The notes under the pieces are model-generated. The model saw only the letters and a program-made list of their open reading frames with translations. It did no database searches and had not been told where the DNA came from. A stretch of 64,000 nt of DNA, from the NCBI GenBank assembly GCA_039925965.1, contig JBDSXW010000050.1, positions 30,755-94,754 on the forward strand, given 5' to 3'. This DNA comes from JAZKFT01 sp039925965 (lineage in GTDB: Bacteria > Bacteroidota > Bacteroidia > Chitinophagales > Chitinophagaceae). Position 1 is the stretch's first letter, and the number at the start of each line of letters is the position of its first letter. A program made the translations under genes and the position numbers. Below are positions 54,644 through 62,483 of the stretch, piece by piece.

Positions 54644-54987
54644 CCGATTAGGTGCAGGAATGTGCGCAAGTAGGCGCCAGACTCCGTCTGGTGTCTACCT
54701 GTTACTTTTGTTCTGAAATTGCGGTTGGTATTGTATTATAAGGCTCCCTATCACATCCAGAGTTTGCTAAAAAATAATAGACATAAAAAAGCCGTTGGTT
54801 TTTCGAGCGGTTTTTTGCAGGCTACAAACCTTATAGCATATGCGGATCAATAACAACGAGCCACGGAATACTTTTAAAGTCATCCAGGTTGCTGGTGACA
54901 AGGTGTAATAATATCCTGGTGTAATGCCGCCAATAGTAGGGTTCCCATTTAACCCCGTGTCGTGAATGAGGAAATTTGCGAAAGCCG
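54644..54987 (+). repeat. 344-bp direct repeat, copy 1
   Basis: It starts CCGATTAGGTGCAGGAATGT and ends GCGAAAGCCG; a second copy in the same orientation lies at 58308-58651. It contains the inverted repeat CCAGACTCCGTCTGG and a hairpin with AAAAAAGCCG and GCGGTTTTTT. On the minus strand both copies encode the end of the same unknown protein. Confidence 0.85.
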
Positions 54988-55265
54988 TAAGATTAGTGCA
55001 AGCGTCTCCGCATGTACCCCAAATATTGGCAGTCTCCTCTGCGTTAGAGCCAGGTAGTAATGGCGATTCTTGAGTAAATGTGACTTTCAAAATAGGCGAA
55101 GAAAAGTGACGTGTAGACACCGGACAGCGGCCGGCGCCTGTACGGCGCTTGGGTACCTGACTACTGGAATCATAGTTGCTGCCGTTATAGGCTGTTACTG
55201 TGGTAGCCTGGAAGCTGTGCCTCAGCTCCGTGCTTTCCTTTTGGATTATTTATATTATGACAAAG
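54767..55265 (-). pseudogene. Remnant of an unidentified protein
   Basis: A minus-strand frame without a start runs from about 55265 to a stop at 54767 and reads like real protein (TVTAYNGSNYDSSS, ESPLLPGSNAEETANIWGTC, then TLKVFRGSLLLIR). The last 220 bases lie in direct repeat copy 1. In copy 2 (58651 down to about 58440) a diverged version of the same end is read. I do not recognise the family; it is probably a truncated gene. Confidence 0.4.
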
Positions 55266-55597
55266 CCCCTTGGCACCTCCATTGGTGATTACCTTTCTCA
55301 ATCAACTGTTCACGGTGGGTTAGATATTGGGGGTACCTAACGACGCTTACCGCAATGGGAGATGCGGAGATAGAAAAACAAGTAAGGGCTTAATAAACAT
55401 CATGTACCGGACCTGACACTTCGTTCAGGAATGGCTTTTTTATTGCCGGTAAAACTAAACAAGGTTTCGTATGCAACAATCCTTTTCTATTTACATGGTT
55501 CCGATGCACTTGTTTTATTTATAAATTCAGGTATCTTGTTTGGTAAAATTTGTATACGCCCGGACGATTCAATTCTTCCCATTCAAAAAGCACAGTT
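55266..55597. other. Leader region with no gene seen
   Basis: No gene or RNA was recognised. The AT-rich end (TTTGGTAAAATTTG at about 55537) probably holds the promoter of the LVIVD-S74 gene. Confidence 0.35.
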
Positions 55598-57916
55598 ATG
55601 AAAAAAGTCTCCCTAACCCTAAGCCTCTTTATCACCATCCTTCATGCAACTGCCCAAAACGTAGGTATTGGCACCACCAATCCTACCCAAAAATTAGATG
55701 TAAACGGCACCATAAAAACGACAGGCTTTCAAATGTCTACAGGGGCCAGTGCCGGTAAAATTTTAAAAACCGATACCAGCGGTGTGGCAAGCTGGGGCAT
55801 TATCGACGGTAAAAGTTTGTTTGCTACCCCACCTGCTGTGGATCTTTCATGCCCGGCGGTTACAGGGTCCGTAAACACAGGAATTTTTCCCTATTCTGTA
55901 GCGGTGGCAGGAAACTACGCTTATGTAGTAAGCAGTACTACAAATACGATGAAGGTAATCGATATCAGCAACCCGGCTGCTCCTGTCGTAAAAGGATCCG
56001 TAATTACAGGAAATTATCCCAGATCTGTAGCCGTAGCCGGCACTTTTGCTTATGTGGTAAATTATTCAAATCATACAATGAAGGTCATCAATATCAGCAA
56101 CCATGCAGCCCCCGTTATTGTAGGGTCAATAGGCACTTCCAACAATCCCAATTCTGTAGCGGTCGCAGGTAATTATGCTTATGTTGCGAATTATGGGGCC
56201 GATAATATGGAGATCTTCGACATCTCCAACCCGGCAGTTATAACATTGAAGGGATCGGTATTCACCAACTCAGGCCCATTTTCAGTATTCATAGCAGACA
56301 GTTTTGCTTATGTCGTTAATACTGGTGCCAATACCATGCAGGTTATAAACATTACCAACCCGGCCTCACCCGTAGTTGTTGGCACAATAAGCACCCAGAA
56401 CAATCCCAATGCTGTAGCAGTAGCAGGTAATTATGCGTATGTGGTAAATAAAGGTAGTAATACCCTGCAGGTCTTTAACATCAGCAACCCTGCGGCACCT
56501 GTACTGGCCGGGTCGGTAAGTACGGGCACTTTTCCCTGGTCGGTAGCTGTGGCAGGCTCTTACGCTTATGTAGTCAATTATGTTAGTGCTACGATGTTGG
56601 TGGTAAATATTAGCAACCCATTATTGCCGGTAGTGGCGGGGTCGGTAAGTACCGGAGTGGGTCCCATATCTGTGGCCATAGCAGGTACTTATGCTTATGT
56701 GGTTAATACTGATGCAGGTATGATGCAGGTCATCAACCTTACCTGTTCACAAAATTTTACAGCCGGCTACAATCCTGCAAACGGGCAAACCAATCCGGTA
56801 GAAATACAGTGGATTAAAAACGGTAATGATATAAGTAACAGCAATTTTGGTAATGTGGGTGTAGGTACCAAAACACCTGCCAGCAAGCTGGATGTAAAGG
56901 GTAGCCTTGCCGTTGGAGCCGCTTATTCAGGCACTGTCGCTGCACCCGCTAACGGTGCCATTATTGAAGGCAGAGTAGGTATAGGAACCACTACGCCTGT
57001 CAGCAAATTGGATGTGGGAGGTAGCCTTGCAGTGGGCGCCACTTATTCCGGCACTTTTGCCGCACCCACTAACGGCGCCATCATAGAAGGTCGGGTGGGT
57101 ATTGGAACCAGCAACCCCGATGCACCATTGCAGATCAATGGAACATCAATAACCACCCCCAATTTAATCCGTTCTTTCTTTCAGCAAAGTAACCTTACCT
57201 CTATTACAAATGGCACAAGTACCAGTGGCAATATACAGGTGCATGCCAATGGTTGGTATTGGGCCGATGGCGGAGGCTTTGTAGCTACTTCCGATGCACG
57301 TATCAAAAACATAATAGGACTTAGCAATACGGCTGCCGACCTGGTCACACTTAATAAAATAGAAGTAACCAATTACAAGTACAAAGATGAGATCAGCCAT
57401 GGCAGCGGCCTGCAGAAGAAAGTGATTGCACAACAACTGCAATTAGTTTATCCAACGGCTGTAAATACCAATAAAGGCATCATCCCCAATATATTTGAAA
57501 AAGCACTTATAGTAGAGGCGGTCGGGAGGCAAACCCACATCACTACCGCTAAACCACATGGCCTTTTTACCGGGGATAGGGTAAAACTGATACTTGAAAA
57601 CAGTGGCGAAAAAATAGTGAAGATCGGGGTAGTCGATGCAAATACATTTAGTGTAAATGAAACTATTGATGGTAATGTATTCGTGTATGGCAAGCAGGTA
57701 GATGACCTGTTGAGCGTAGATTACGATGCCATCGGAATGCTGAATGTTGCTGCTACGCAGGAGTTATCGAAACAGGTGAGGGAACTGCAAAAAGAAAATG
57801 CGTTACTGAAAGCCAACGCTGATCAACAAAAATCAACATATGAAGCCAGGCTAAAAGCCATTGAAGACAAACTAAAAGCCCTGCCTGCAGCCGTCTTAAC
57901 TACCAGAAATGAATGA
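55598..57916 (+). CDS. LVIVD beta-propeller protein with C-terminal S74 intramolecular chaperone domain
   Basis: 772 residues from the ATG at 55598 (signal MKKVSLTLSLFITILHATAQ). The short NVGIGTTNPTQKLDVNGTIK motif and its later copies (VGIGTTTPVSKLDVGGSLAV) are typical of tail-fibre-like secreted proteins. Residues of about 100-400 hold nine LVIVD-type repeats of about 41 residues, each with VAVAGNYAYVVN and INISNPAAPV. The end is a Peptidase S74 domain: TSDARIKNIIG carries the Ser and Lys of the self-cleaving dyad, spaced five residues apart. A coiled-coil follows (LSKQVRELQKENALLKANAD). It is probably a trimeric surface or phage-tail-like fibre. Confidence 0.8.
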   Translation: MKKVSLTLSLFITILHATAQNVGIGTTNPTQKLDVNGTIKTTGFQMSTGASAGKILKTDTSGVASWGIIDGKSLFATPPAVDLSCPAVTGSVNTGIFPYSVAVAGNYAYVVSSTTNTMKVIDISNPAAPVVKGSVITGNYPRSVAVAGTFAYVVNYSNHTMKVINISNHAAPVIVGSIGTSNNPNSVAVAGNYAYVANYGADNMEIFDISNPAVITLKGSVFTNSGPFSVFIADSFAYVVNTGANTMQVINITNPASPVVVGTISTQNNPNAVAVAGNYAYVVNKGSNTLQVFNISNPAAPVLAGSVSTGTFPWSVAVAGSYAYVVNYVSATMLVVNISNPLLPVVAGSVSTGVGPISVAIAGTYAYVVNTDAGMMQVINLTCSQNFTAGYNPANGQTNPVEIQWIKNGNDISNSNFGNVGVGTKTPASKLDVKGSLAVGAAYSGTVAAPANGAIIEGRVGIGTTTPVSKLDVGGSLAVGATYSGTFAAPTNGAIIEGRVGIGTSNPDAPLQINGTSITTPNLIRSFFQQSNLTSITNGTSTSGNIQVHANGWYWADGGGFVATSDARIKNIIGLSNTAADLVTLNKIEVTNYKYKDEISHGSGLQKKVIAQQLQLVYPTAVNTNKGIIPNIFEKALIVEAVGRQTHITTAKPHGLFTGDRVKLILENSGEKIVKIGVVDANTFSVNETIDGNVFVYGKQVDDLLSVDYDAIGMLNVAATQELSKQVRELQKENALLKANADQQKSTYEARLKAIEDKLKALPAAVLTTRNE

Positions 57917-58014
57917 TGTAAAAAAGCAGGCAATTGCAAATGGTATTGTTAGGGATTATATATTTTTAAAATAAGAAATGATTAAGAAATCAATATGGTG
58001 ATCGTTACGCCCGC

Positions 58015-58113
58015 TTTATTTACACATACCGCTGCTGAGAACGCAGGCATGGGCAACTACACATTTACCCAAATATCAATAGTGGTCGGTACAATTAAAA
58101 CCACAGGCCTTCA
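58015..58113 (+). pseudogene. Decayed second copy of the fibre-protein N-terminus
   Basis: The reading LFTHTAAENAGMGNYTFTQ followed by ISIVVGTIKTTGLQ aligns with ILHATAQNVGIGTTNPTQ and KLDVNGTIKTTGFQ of the gene at 55598. It has no start and stops being similar after IKTTGLQ. It is a remnant of a duplicated paralogue, joined directly to a Fic-like fragment. Confidence 0.55.
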
Positions 58114-58218
58114 AAAGCTACTGCAACCCGTGACCTGACTGGCTTGCTTGAAAAATTTTACTTACTTGAAAAGACGGGGCAAACAGGTGCTGGCACTTCA
58201 TATACTCTCAAAATATAA
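58111..58218 (+). pseudogene. C-terminal fragment of a Fic-family protein
   Basis: SKATATRDLTGLLEKFYLLE then KTGQTGAGTSYTLKI and a stop match the winged-helix end of Fic/DUF4172 proteins, which usually reads TATRDLxxLVEKGxLxxxGxGRSTxY. No Fic core (HPFxxGNG) is present. It is a fragment between the fibre-gene remnant and direct repeat copy 2. Confidence 0.5.
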
Positions 58219-58307
58219 CGGGCTCAATGGGAAGTGAGTAGTTGGTATTGATTCAACTAAAAAGTATGAATGAGAATCTCTCTAATCAAATTCAAATCTT
58301 CAAATCC

Positions 58308-58651
58308 CCGATTAGGCGCAGGAATGTGCGCAAGTAGGCGCCAGACTCCGTCTGGTGTCTACCCGTTACTTTTGTTTTGAAATTGCACATGGTATTATAT
58401 TATAAGCCTCCCTATCACATCCAGAGTTTGCTAAAAAGTAATAGGCATAAAAAAGCCGCTAGTTTTTCGAGCGGTTTTGTCCAGACGACAAACTTTATAT
58501 GATATGCGGGTCAATAACAACGAGCCACGGAATACTTTTAAAGTCACCCAGGTTGTTGGTGAAATGGTGTAGTAATATCCTGGTGTAACGCCACGAATAG
58601 TATAGTTCCTTTTTAACCCAGGGTTTTGAATGAGGAAATTTGCGAAAGCCG
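58308..58651 (+). repeat. 344-bp direct repeat, copy 2
   Basis: It is nearly the same as copy 1 at 54644-54987, with scattered substitutions that increase towards the right end. Together the copies flank the LVIVD-S74 gene. Confidence 0.85.
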
Positions 58652-58714
58652 AATCTTCAACCGCCCCGTACCATTACATCATATTTTGTGAATAAAACGG
58701 AATCTGCGCCGGTA

Positions 58715-58843
58715 TTTTTCACATTCTTGTGAAAAAACGGCTTGTAAAAAATTAATTTTTTACAGTTGGATTTTTCACAGGCATGTGAAAAATGGAGTTG
58801 TGAAAAATTAATTTTTCACAGTTGGATTTTTCACAGTGAAAAA
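58715..58843. promoter_or_regulatory. Cluster of five palindromes built from TTTTTCAC
   Basis: Five palindromes occur in 129 bp: 58715-58736 and 58771-58792 (TTTTTCACA...TGTGAAAAA with 4-nt loops, the first with one mismatch-free 8-bp core), 58743-58764 (half TGTAAAAAATT), 58799-58820 (half TGTGAAAAATT) and 58827-58843 (TTTTTCACAGTGAAAAA). All but the second share the half-site TTTTTCAC, and the spacer GTTGGA precedes two of them. They could be operators or a structured RNA/DNA; the function is unknown. Confidence 0.75.
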
Positions 58844-58851
58844 TTCAGAGC

Positions 58852-59230
58852 TTTTGAATCCCCCCTTTTGAGGTTAGTTACTGAGTAGTATCAGCAATTT
58901 CGACTCCCCCCTGCCTTGAACCACTGCGGTTTGCATTCATAACCGCCCATTTCAAAGCCCGCGCTACTTCAAGCGTCCCGCTTGGACCCAAAATATAGCA
59001 GCGTCCGCTGCTGTCCGCGCAACATCCGAAGAGTCCTGCGGCCCACACACGAGGCCAGGGGAGAGACATTACCTCGAAAACGGTATGGGCTGAGAGTCGT
59101 TGCGAAATGAACGCCGGTCAGTGAGCGGATTTTTTGATAGCTATTGCTTTTACTTCGGCAGAGGACGCTGCCATTATTTTAGGCACAGGCGAGACGCCTG
59201 CGCCAATCCTGCTTTTTTCGGCAACCTTGC
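58852..59230. other. Intergenic region with no gene seen
   Basis: GC-richer sequence with only short frames on either strand (for example 58878-59069 minus), none with a recognisable domain. It includes GGCACAGGCGAGACGCCTGC, a small inverted repeat, near 59188. Confidence 0.35.
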
Positions 59231-59684
59231 GCCAATTGGGGGTTAGCGAAACCGTGGTCATTAAAGTTTACCATATTGACAGCTAGCGAATGCAAATAAC
59301 AATAAGGCAGGCGAAAGGAAAAAAAGACAGAATGGCTCCACTGAGTCCTGTATTATTGGTGATGCTTCGGGAATACTTTCGGGCTTACAAGCCTGATCCC
59401 CGTGGTTTTTTGTTTGAAGGTGAAATACCAGGCAGGGCTTACAGCGCAAGAAGTCTGCAACAGATTATGCAGGCGCCAAAAATCAGGGCCGGCATATTAA
59501 AACCCGGTGGTGTACATGCGCTTCGGCATAGTTTTGCTACCCATTTGCTCGATAAGGGTACGGATATCACTATGATCATGAAACTTTTAGGCCCAACGAC
59601 TTTAAAACCACGCTTCGGTACCTGCATGTTACCAATCGGGATATACTAAAACTAATAAGCCCCTTAGACGACCTTGACCTCTAA
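59230..59684 (+). pseudogene. Broken tyrosine recombinase (phage-integrase family), C-terminal half
   Basis: The catalytic domain is recognisable: GVSETVVIKVYHIDS, then MQITIRQAKGKKDRMAPLS, and the box II HALRHSFATHLLDKGTDITM with the HxxR motif. The first catalytic Arg region (LRVSE in relatives) reads GVSE and is damaged. An in-frame TAG lies at 59284-59286. A frameshift after MKLLG (about 59593) moves the end FKTTLRYLHVTNRDIL, with the catalytic Tyr, to another frame that ends at 59684. The N-terminal domain is missing. It belongs to the Xer-like recombinases common in Bacteroidota; no IntI-specific insert is seen. It lies 1.2 kb before array 2. Confidence 0.75.
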
Positions 59685-59871
59685 TTTTGAATAAAATGGT
59701 AGCAACTTGAAAACAGATTGTCGCTACGCGACAATATTCATAACCAGCTAAAAATAAACCCCTTAATTAAATTGCCGCTTATTTTGGATATTGCAAATAC
59801 GCGGCTATATTTGAGTTGCCTGCAATTTTCATGGCACTCTACTAATTGTATAAACATAATTTAAAAAAGGC

Positions 59872-60543
59872 ATGACAAAACTCAAAAACATTTTAGGGAA
59901 TATTCTCCCAATTCTTATTCCAGTTTTGTTAATTGGGCTTTGGATATTGGGGGCAGTTCATGGGAAGAAGAAACATAATGTTGACCCATTTTCGGCCAAT
60001 TTTTTTGTCTGCTGGTATTATGGTTTAGAAACATTTTGGCATAAGCTAGACTACAAAGAACTTAATGACGACATTAAAGTTGCAGCATATTTAATTATGC
60101 AAAAACCCACAGGAATTGATGCTAAAGAGCAGTTAGATTTTAATGAAACTAAAAAGGGATTAAAGGAAGTTCTTGAAAAACTAGACAGCAAAGAAACTGA
60201 TTACGTAAAATCTGGCGTGAATACATTCGTTGAGTTTATGTCGTCGATTCAAGACGATATTATTAACGCACTTCTTAATTATAAAACTGCAAAAATATTT
60301 GACATTAGTGTTAGTGACAAAACAAAAAGCCTCTCTAAAAAATGTGCATCTTTCGGGCTCGAGAAAGAAATGAAAGAAATGGAGACTGAATTGGAAAAAA
60401 TAAAAAACACTTTTAATGAAAAACTAGAAGGCAATTCCCAACATTTTGATGAAAGTTTGATTGATGAAAAGAAACTTAAAGATGAAGCCGTACAAAAAAC
60501 TAGTGTAATCAATTTAACGGTTAGAGAAATATTTGGCGAATGA
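59872..60543 (+). CDS. Uncharacterised membrane-anchored coiled-coil protein
   Basis: 223 residues. One N-terminal membrane helix (ILPILIPVLLIGLWILGAVH) is followed by a hydrophilic, mostly helical region rich in Lys and Glu, with coiled-coil-like segments (KEMKEMETELEKIKNTFNEK). No family was recognised. The stop overlaps the start of the next gene (ATGA), so the two are translated together. Base composition is AT-rich, like the rest of the array to the right. Confidence 0.6.
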   Translation: MTKLKNILGNILPILIPVLLIGLWILGAVHGKKKHNVDPFSANFFVCWYYGLETFWHKLDYKELNDDIKVAAYLIMQKPTGIDAKEQLDFNETKKGLKEVLEKLDSKETDYVKSGVNTFVEFMSSIQDDIINALLNYKTAKIFDISVSDKTKSLSKKCASFGLEKEMKEMETELEKIKNTFNEKLEGNSQHFDESLIDEKKLKDEAVQKTSVINLTVREIFGE

Positions 60544-60872
60544 TGAACTCTAACCTCCAAAATACAGATACCCTAATTAAAATAGGAATAGCGACACTTT
60601 TATTTCTTTGCCTTTTAAAAATGCCTTACGGGTTCTACCAAATAGTACGCTTTTTGGCGACTGGTGTTTTTATTTATTTCGCATTTACTTTGAATAAGGG
60701 TGGCAAGCATCGCTTAACAAAACAACTTATTTTCATATCGCTTGCTGTTCTATTTCAACCGTTATTTAAAATAGCATTAGGTCGGACAATATGGAATATT
60801 GTTGACATCGTAATTGGTGTGGTGTTGTTATTTTCTATATTTTTCAGTACAAAGAAAACCGCACCACCCTGA
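60540..60872 (+). CDS. Small multi-pass membrane protein (DUF6804-like)
   Basis: 110 residues with four hydrophobic segments. LFLCLLKMPYGFYQIVRFLA and AVLFQPLFKIALGRTIWNIV match a family of short membrane proteins (DUF6804 as I remember it) often found in cassette-like regions. Function is unknown. It starts inside the stop of the upstream gene and is followed at once by repeat G. Confidence 0.65.
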   Translation: MMNSNLQNTDTLIKIGIATLLFLCLLKMPYGFYQIVRFLATGVFIYFAFTLNKGGKHRLTKQLIFISLAVLFQPLFKIALGRTIWNIVDIVIGVVLLFSIFFSTKKTAPP

Positions 60873-60876
60873 CAAA

Positions 60877-61080
60877 AACTGCAGGCAACTTGGGTTTGCA
60901 GCTATGCTGGCAGACGAATGAATTCTCAGCTTTTTTCTCGCTATCAGCAGCGGTTCGGGCAGACGTAATTTCATTGAGCTTAGGTTGTTATCTTCATCTT
61001 TTGTAATTTTATTGGTCTGCGGTTCAAGGCTGACGAATATAAATGCCAGCACAGCAGCAAGCCCTGAACGTTGGCAGTAA
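60877..61080 (+). repeat. attC-like palindromic repeat G
   Basis: Left arm CTTGGGTTTGCAGCTATGCT; right arm CCAGCACAGCAGCAAGCCCT then GAACGTTGGCAGT. The inner arms GCAGACGTAATTTCATT and AATTTTATTGGTCTGC form a second inverted pair. The centre is CTATCAGCAGCGGTTCGGGC. It opens the TIR-gene cassette at GTTGGCAGTAATG (61070-61082). Confidence 0.75.
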
Positions 61081-61103
61081 TGTTTATCAGCAAACCCTAA
61101 ACT

Positions 61104-61982
61104 ATGGCAGTAAATAGACCCAAATGTTTTATCAGTTACGCACAAGTTGACACAGACTTTGTTTATGAGAACATAATTCCAATTTTAGAAAGATTGCAAA
61201 TTGACATTTGGGTTGCAGGAGAACAGATAAAACAAGGTTATTCAATTCAAGAAACAATCATAGATGGTATTCGGCAATCAGACCTTGTTATTTGCTTTCT
61301 TAATAGACGAAGTACTTTTGTAAATTTTGAAATTGGTGCAGCACTTGGGAATAACAAACCCGTCCTTGCAATCGTAAATGAATACGAATTTGACATCCCT
61401 TCTGACTTTCGCTATTTAAATTATTTATCCTACAATGAGAATAATCTTAGAGGGTTTCCGGAAAGATTAAGGAATTCAATTGAAATAATTTCTGAAACAG
61501 TCATCGACAAAGCAACCTTTGCCTACAATCCTAACACGAAAATAATTGGAATTAGTGTTGGCTCTGATAGCAATGATTTTGCAGGGCAACTTTCATTTAC
61601 ATCTGCATTTATTGACTTTATAAAGTACATAACAGATGAGCCTGTTATTAATCTTTTACAAACTTCAAAAGGGTCTCTAAAAAGTCTTGTTTCTCTTGAC
61701 TTAAAATCTTGGGCTGAGCTTGTTGAAAAAATTATTTTTTTCATCCCAGAGTTAAAAAAGCGTAAACAAGACCGTTTAAAAGTTGAAGCGGATATCAGAA
61801 AAACTGACGCCGAGACAAACCAAATAAATGTCAATACTAAAATTAGGCAAGCAGAAGCTTTTTTAGACATTGCTGAACGTTATCAAAGACTTGGATTTAC
61901 AATCCAAATTGACGATGACTTACTAATTTTGCAAAGTCCAAATGGACAATTGACGTTTAAACAACCGCCAAGAATAGAATAA
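61104..61982 (+). CDS. TIR-domain protein
   Basis: 292 residues. The N-terminal TIR domain (about 1-130) begins KCFISYAQVDTDFVYENIIP; the BB-loop region is IDIWVAGEQIKQGYSIQETI, and the catalytic Glu of NADase TIRs fits STFVNFEIGAAL. It may cleave NAD+ or signal in antiphage defence. The C-terminal part is helical (RKTDAETNQINVNTKIRQAE) and may mediate oligomers. No partner gene is adjacent; it is alone in its cassette between repeats G and H. A defence role is an inference. Confidence 0.82.
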   Translation: MAVNRPKCFISYAQVDTDFVYENIIPILERLQIDIWVAGEQIKQGYSIQETIIDGIRQSDLVICFLNRRSTFVNFEIGAALGNNKPVLAIVNEYEFDIPSDFRYLNYLSYNENNLRGFPERLRNSIEIISETVIDKATFAYNPNTKIIGISVGSDSNDFAGQLSFTSAFIDFIKYITDEPVINLLQTSKGSLKSLVSLDLKSWAELVEKIIFFIPELKKRKQDRLKVEADIRKTDAETNQINVNTKIRQAEAFLDIAERYQRLGFTIQIDDDLLILQSPNGQLTFKQPPRIE

Positions 61983-61986
61983 CCAA

Positions 61987-62192
61987 CACTACTGCCAACA
62001 TGGGGTTTGCTGCTATGCTGGCAGGCGAATAAATCATCAACTTTTTGTTCACTATCAGCAGCGGTTCGGTCAGACGTAATTCTAATGAGCTTTTGTACTT
62101 ATCTTCATCAGCAGTAATTTTATTGGGCTTCAGTTCCCGGCTGAACATTATAAAATCCAGCACAGCAGCAAGCCCTGTCCGTTGTAAGCAAT
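61987..62192 (+). repeat. attC-like palindromic repeat H
   Basis: CACTACTGCCAAC (61987-61999) is, apart from one base, the reverse complement of GTTGGCAGTAATG that opens this cassette in repeat G. The left arm GGGTTTGCTGCTATGCTGG pairs with the right CCAGCACAGCAGCAAGCCC. It ends GTCCGTTGTAAGC, which opens the next cassette. Confidence 0.78.
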
Positions 62193-62197
62193 TTTTT
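62181..62197 (+). repeat. 17-bp direct repeat, first copy
   Basis: GTTGTAAGCAATTTTTT, the right core of repeat H. An identical copy lies at 62458-62474. Confidence 0.85.
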
Positions 62198-62233
62198 AAG
62201 AGCGGAATACTTCAAGTGAACTTAAATAAACCA

Positions 62234-62434
62234 ATGAACTTCCTTAAAAACATATTGAACGGAATATTAGGTATAGTGGGTATTCTTGTAGGTTATGTAT
62301 TAATAAGATTGGTTCTTGGTTTTATTGTTTATTTATTCGAACCTAATTCGTCCGCTACAAAAGTGGTTGAAGTAGTAGGAGCTTTATTAGCAATATGGGC
62401 TATTATAGAAGCAATTAAGAAAACTAAAAAATAG
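62234..62434 (+). CDS. Small two-helix membrane protein
   Basis: 66 residues from the ATG at 62234; the longer frame upstream lies inside repeat H. Two hydrophobic helices are visible: ILGIVGILVGYVLIRLVLGF and VVEVVGALLAIWAIIEAI. A basic tail (KKTKK) follows. No family was recognised. It lies between the two copies of a 17-bp direct repeat. Confidence 0.6.
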   Translation: MNFLKNILNGILGIVGILVGYVLIRLVLGFIVYLFEPNSSATKVVEVVGALLAIWAIIEAIKKTKK

Positions 62435-62457
62435 TTTTCAATACATCGACTTATTCT

Positions 62458-62474
62458 GTTGTAAGCAATTTTTT
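62458..62474 (+). repeat. 17-bp direct repeat, second copy
   Basis: GTTGTAAGCAATTTTTT, identical to 62181-62197. Its reverse complement recurs, with one change, at 63683-63697 in repeat I (AAAACTGCTTACAAC). It opens the GNAT-methyltransferase cassette. Confidence 0.85.
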
Positions 62475-62483
62475 GACACCCCA

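Noticed and set aside
58878..59069. Minus-strand frame of 63 codons
   Set aside because: Too short and without any recognisable family; left as intergenic.
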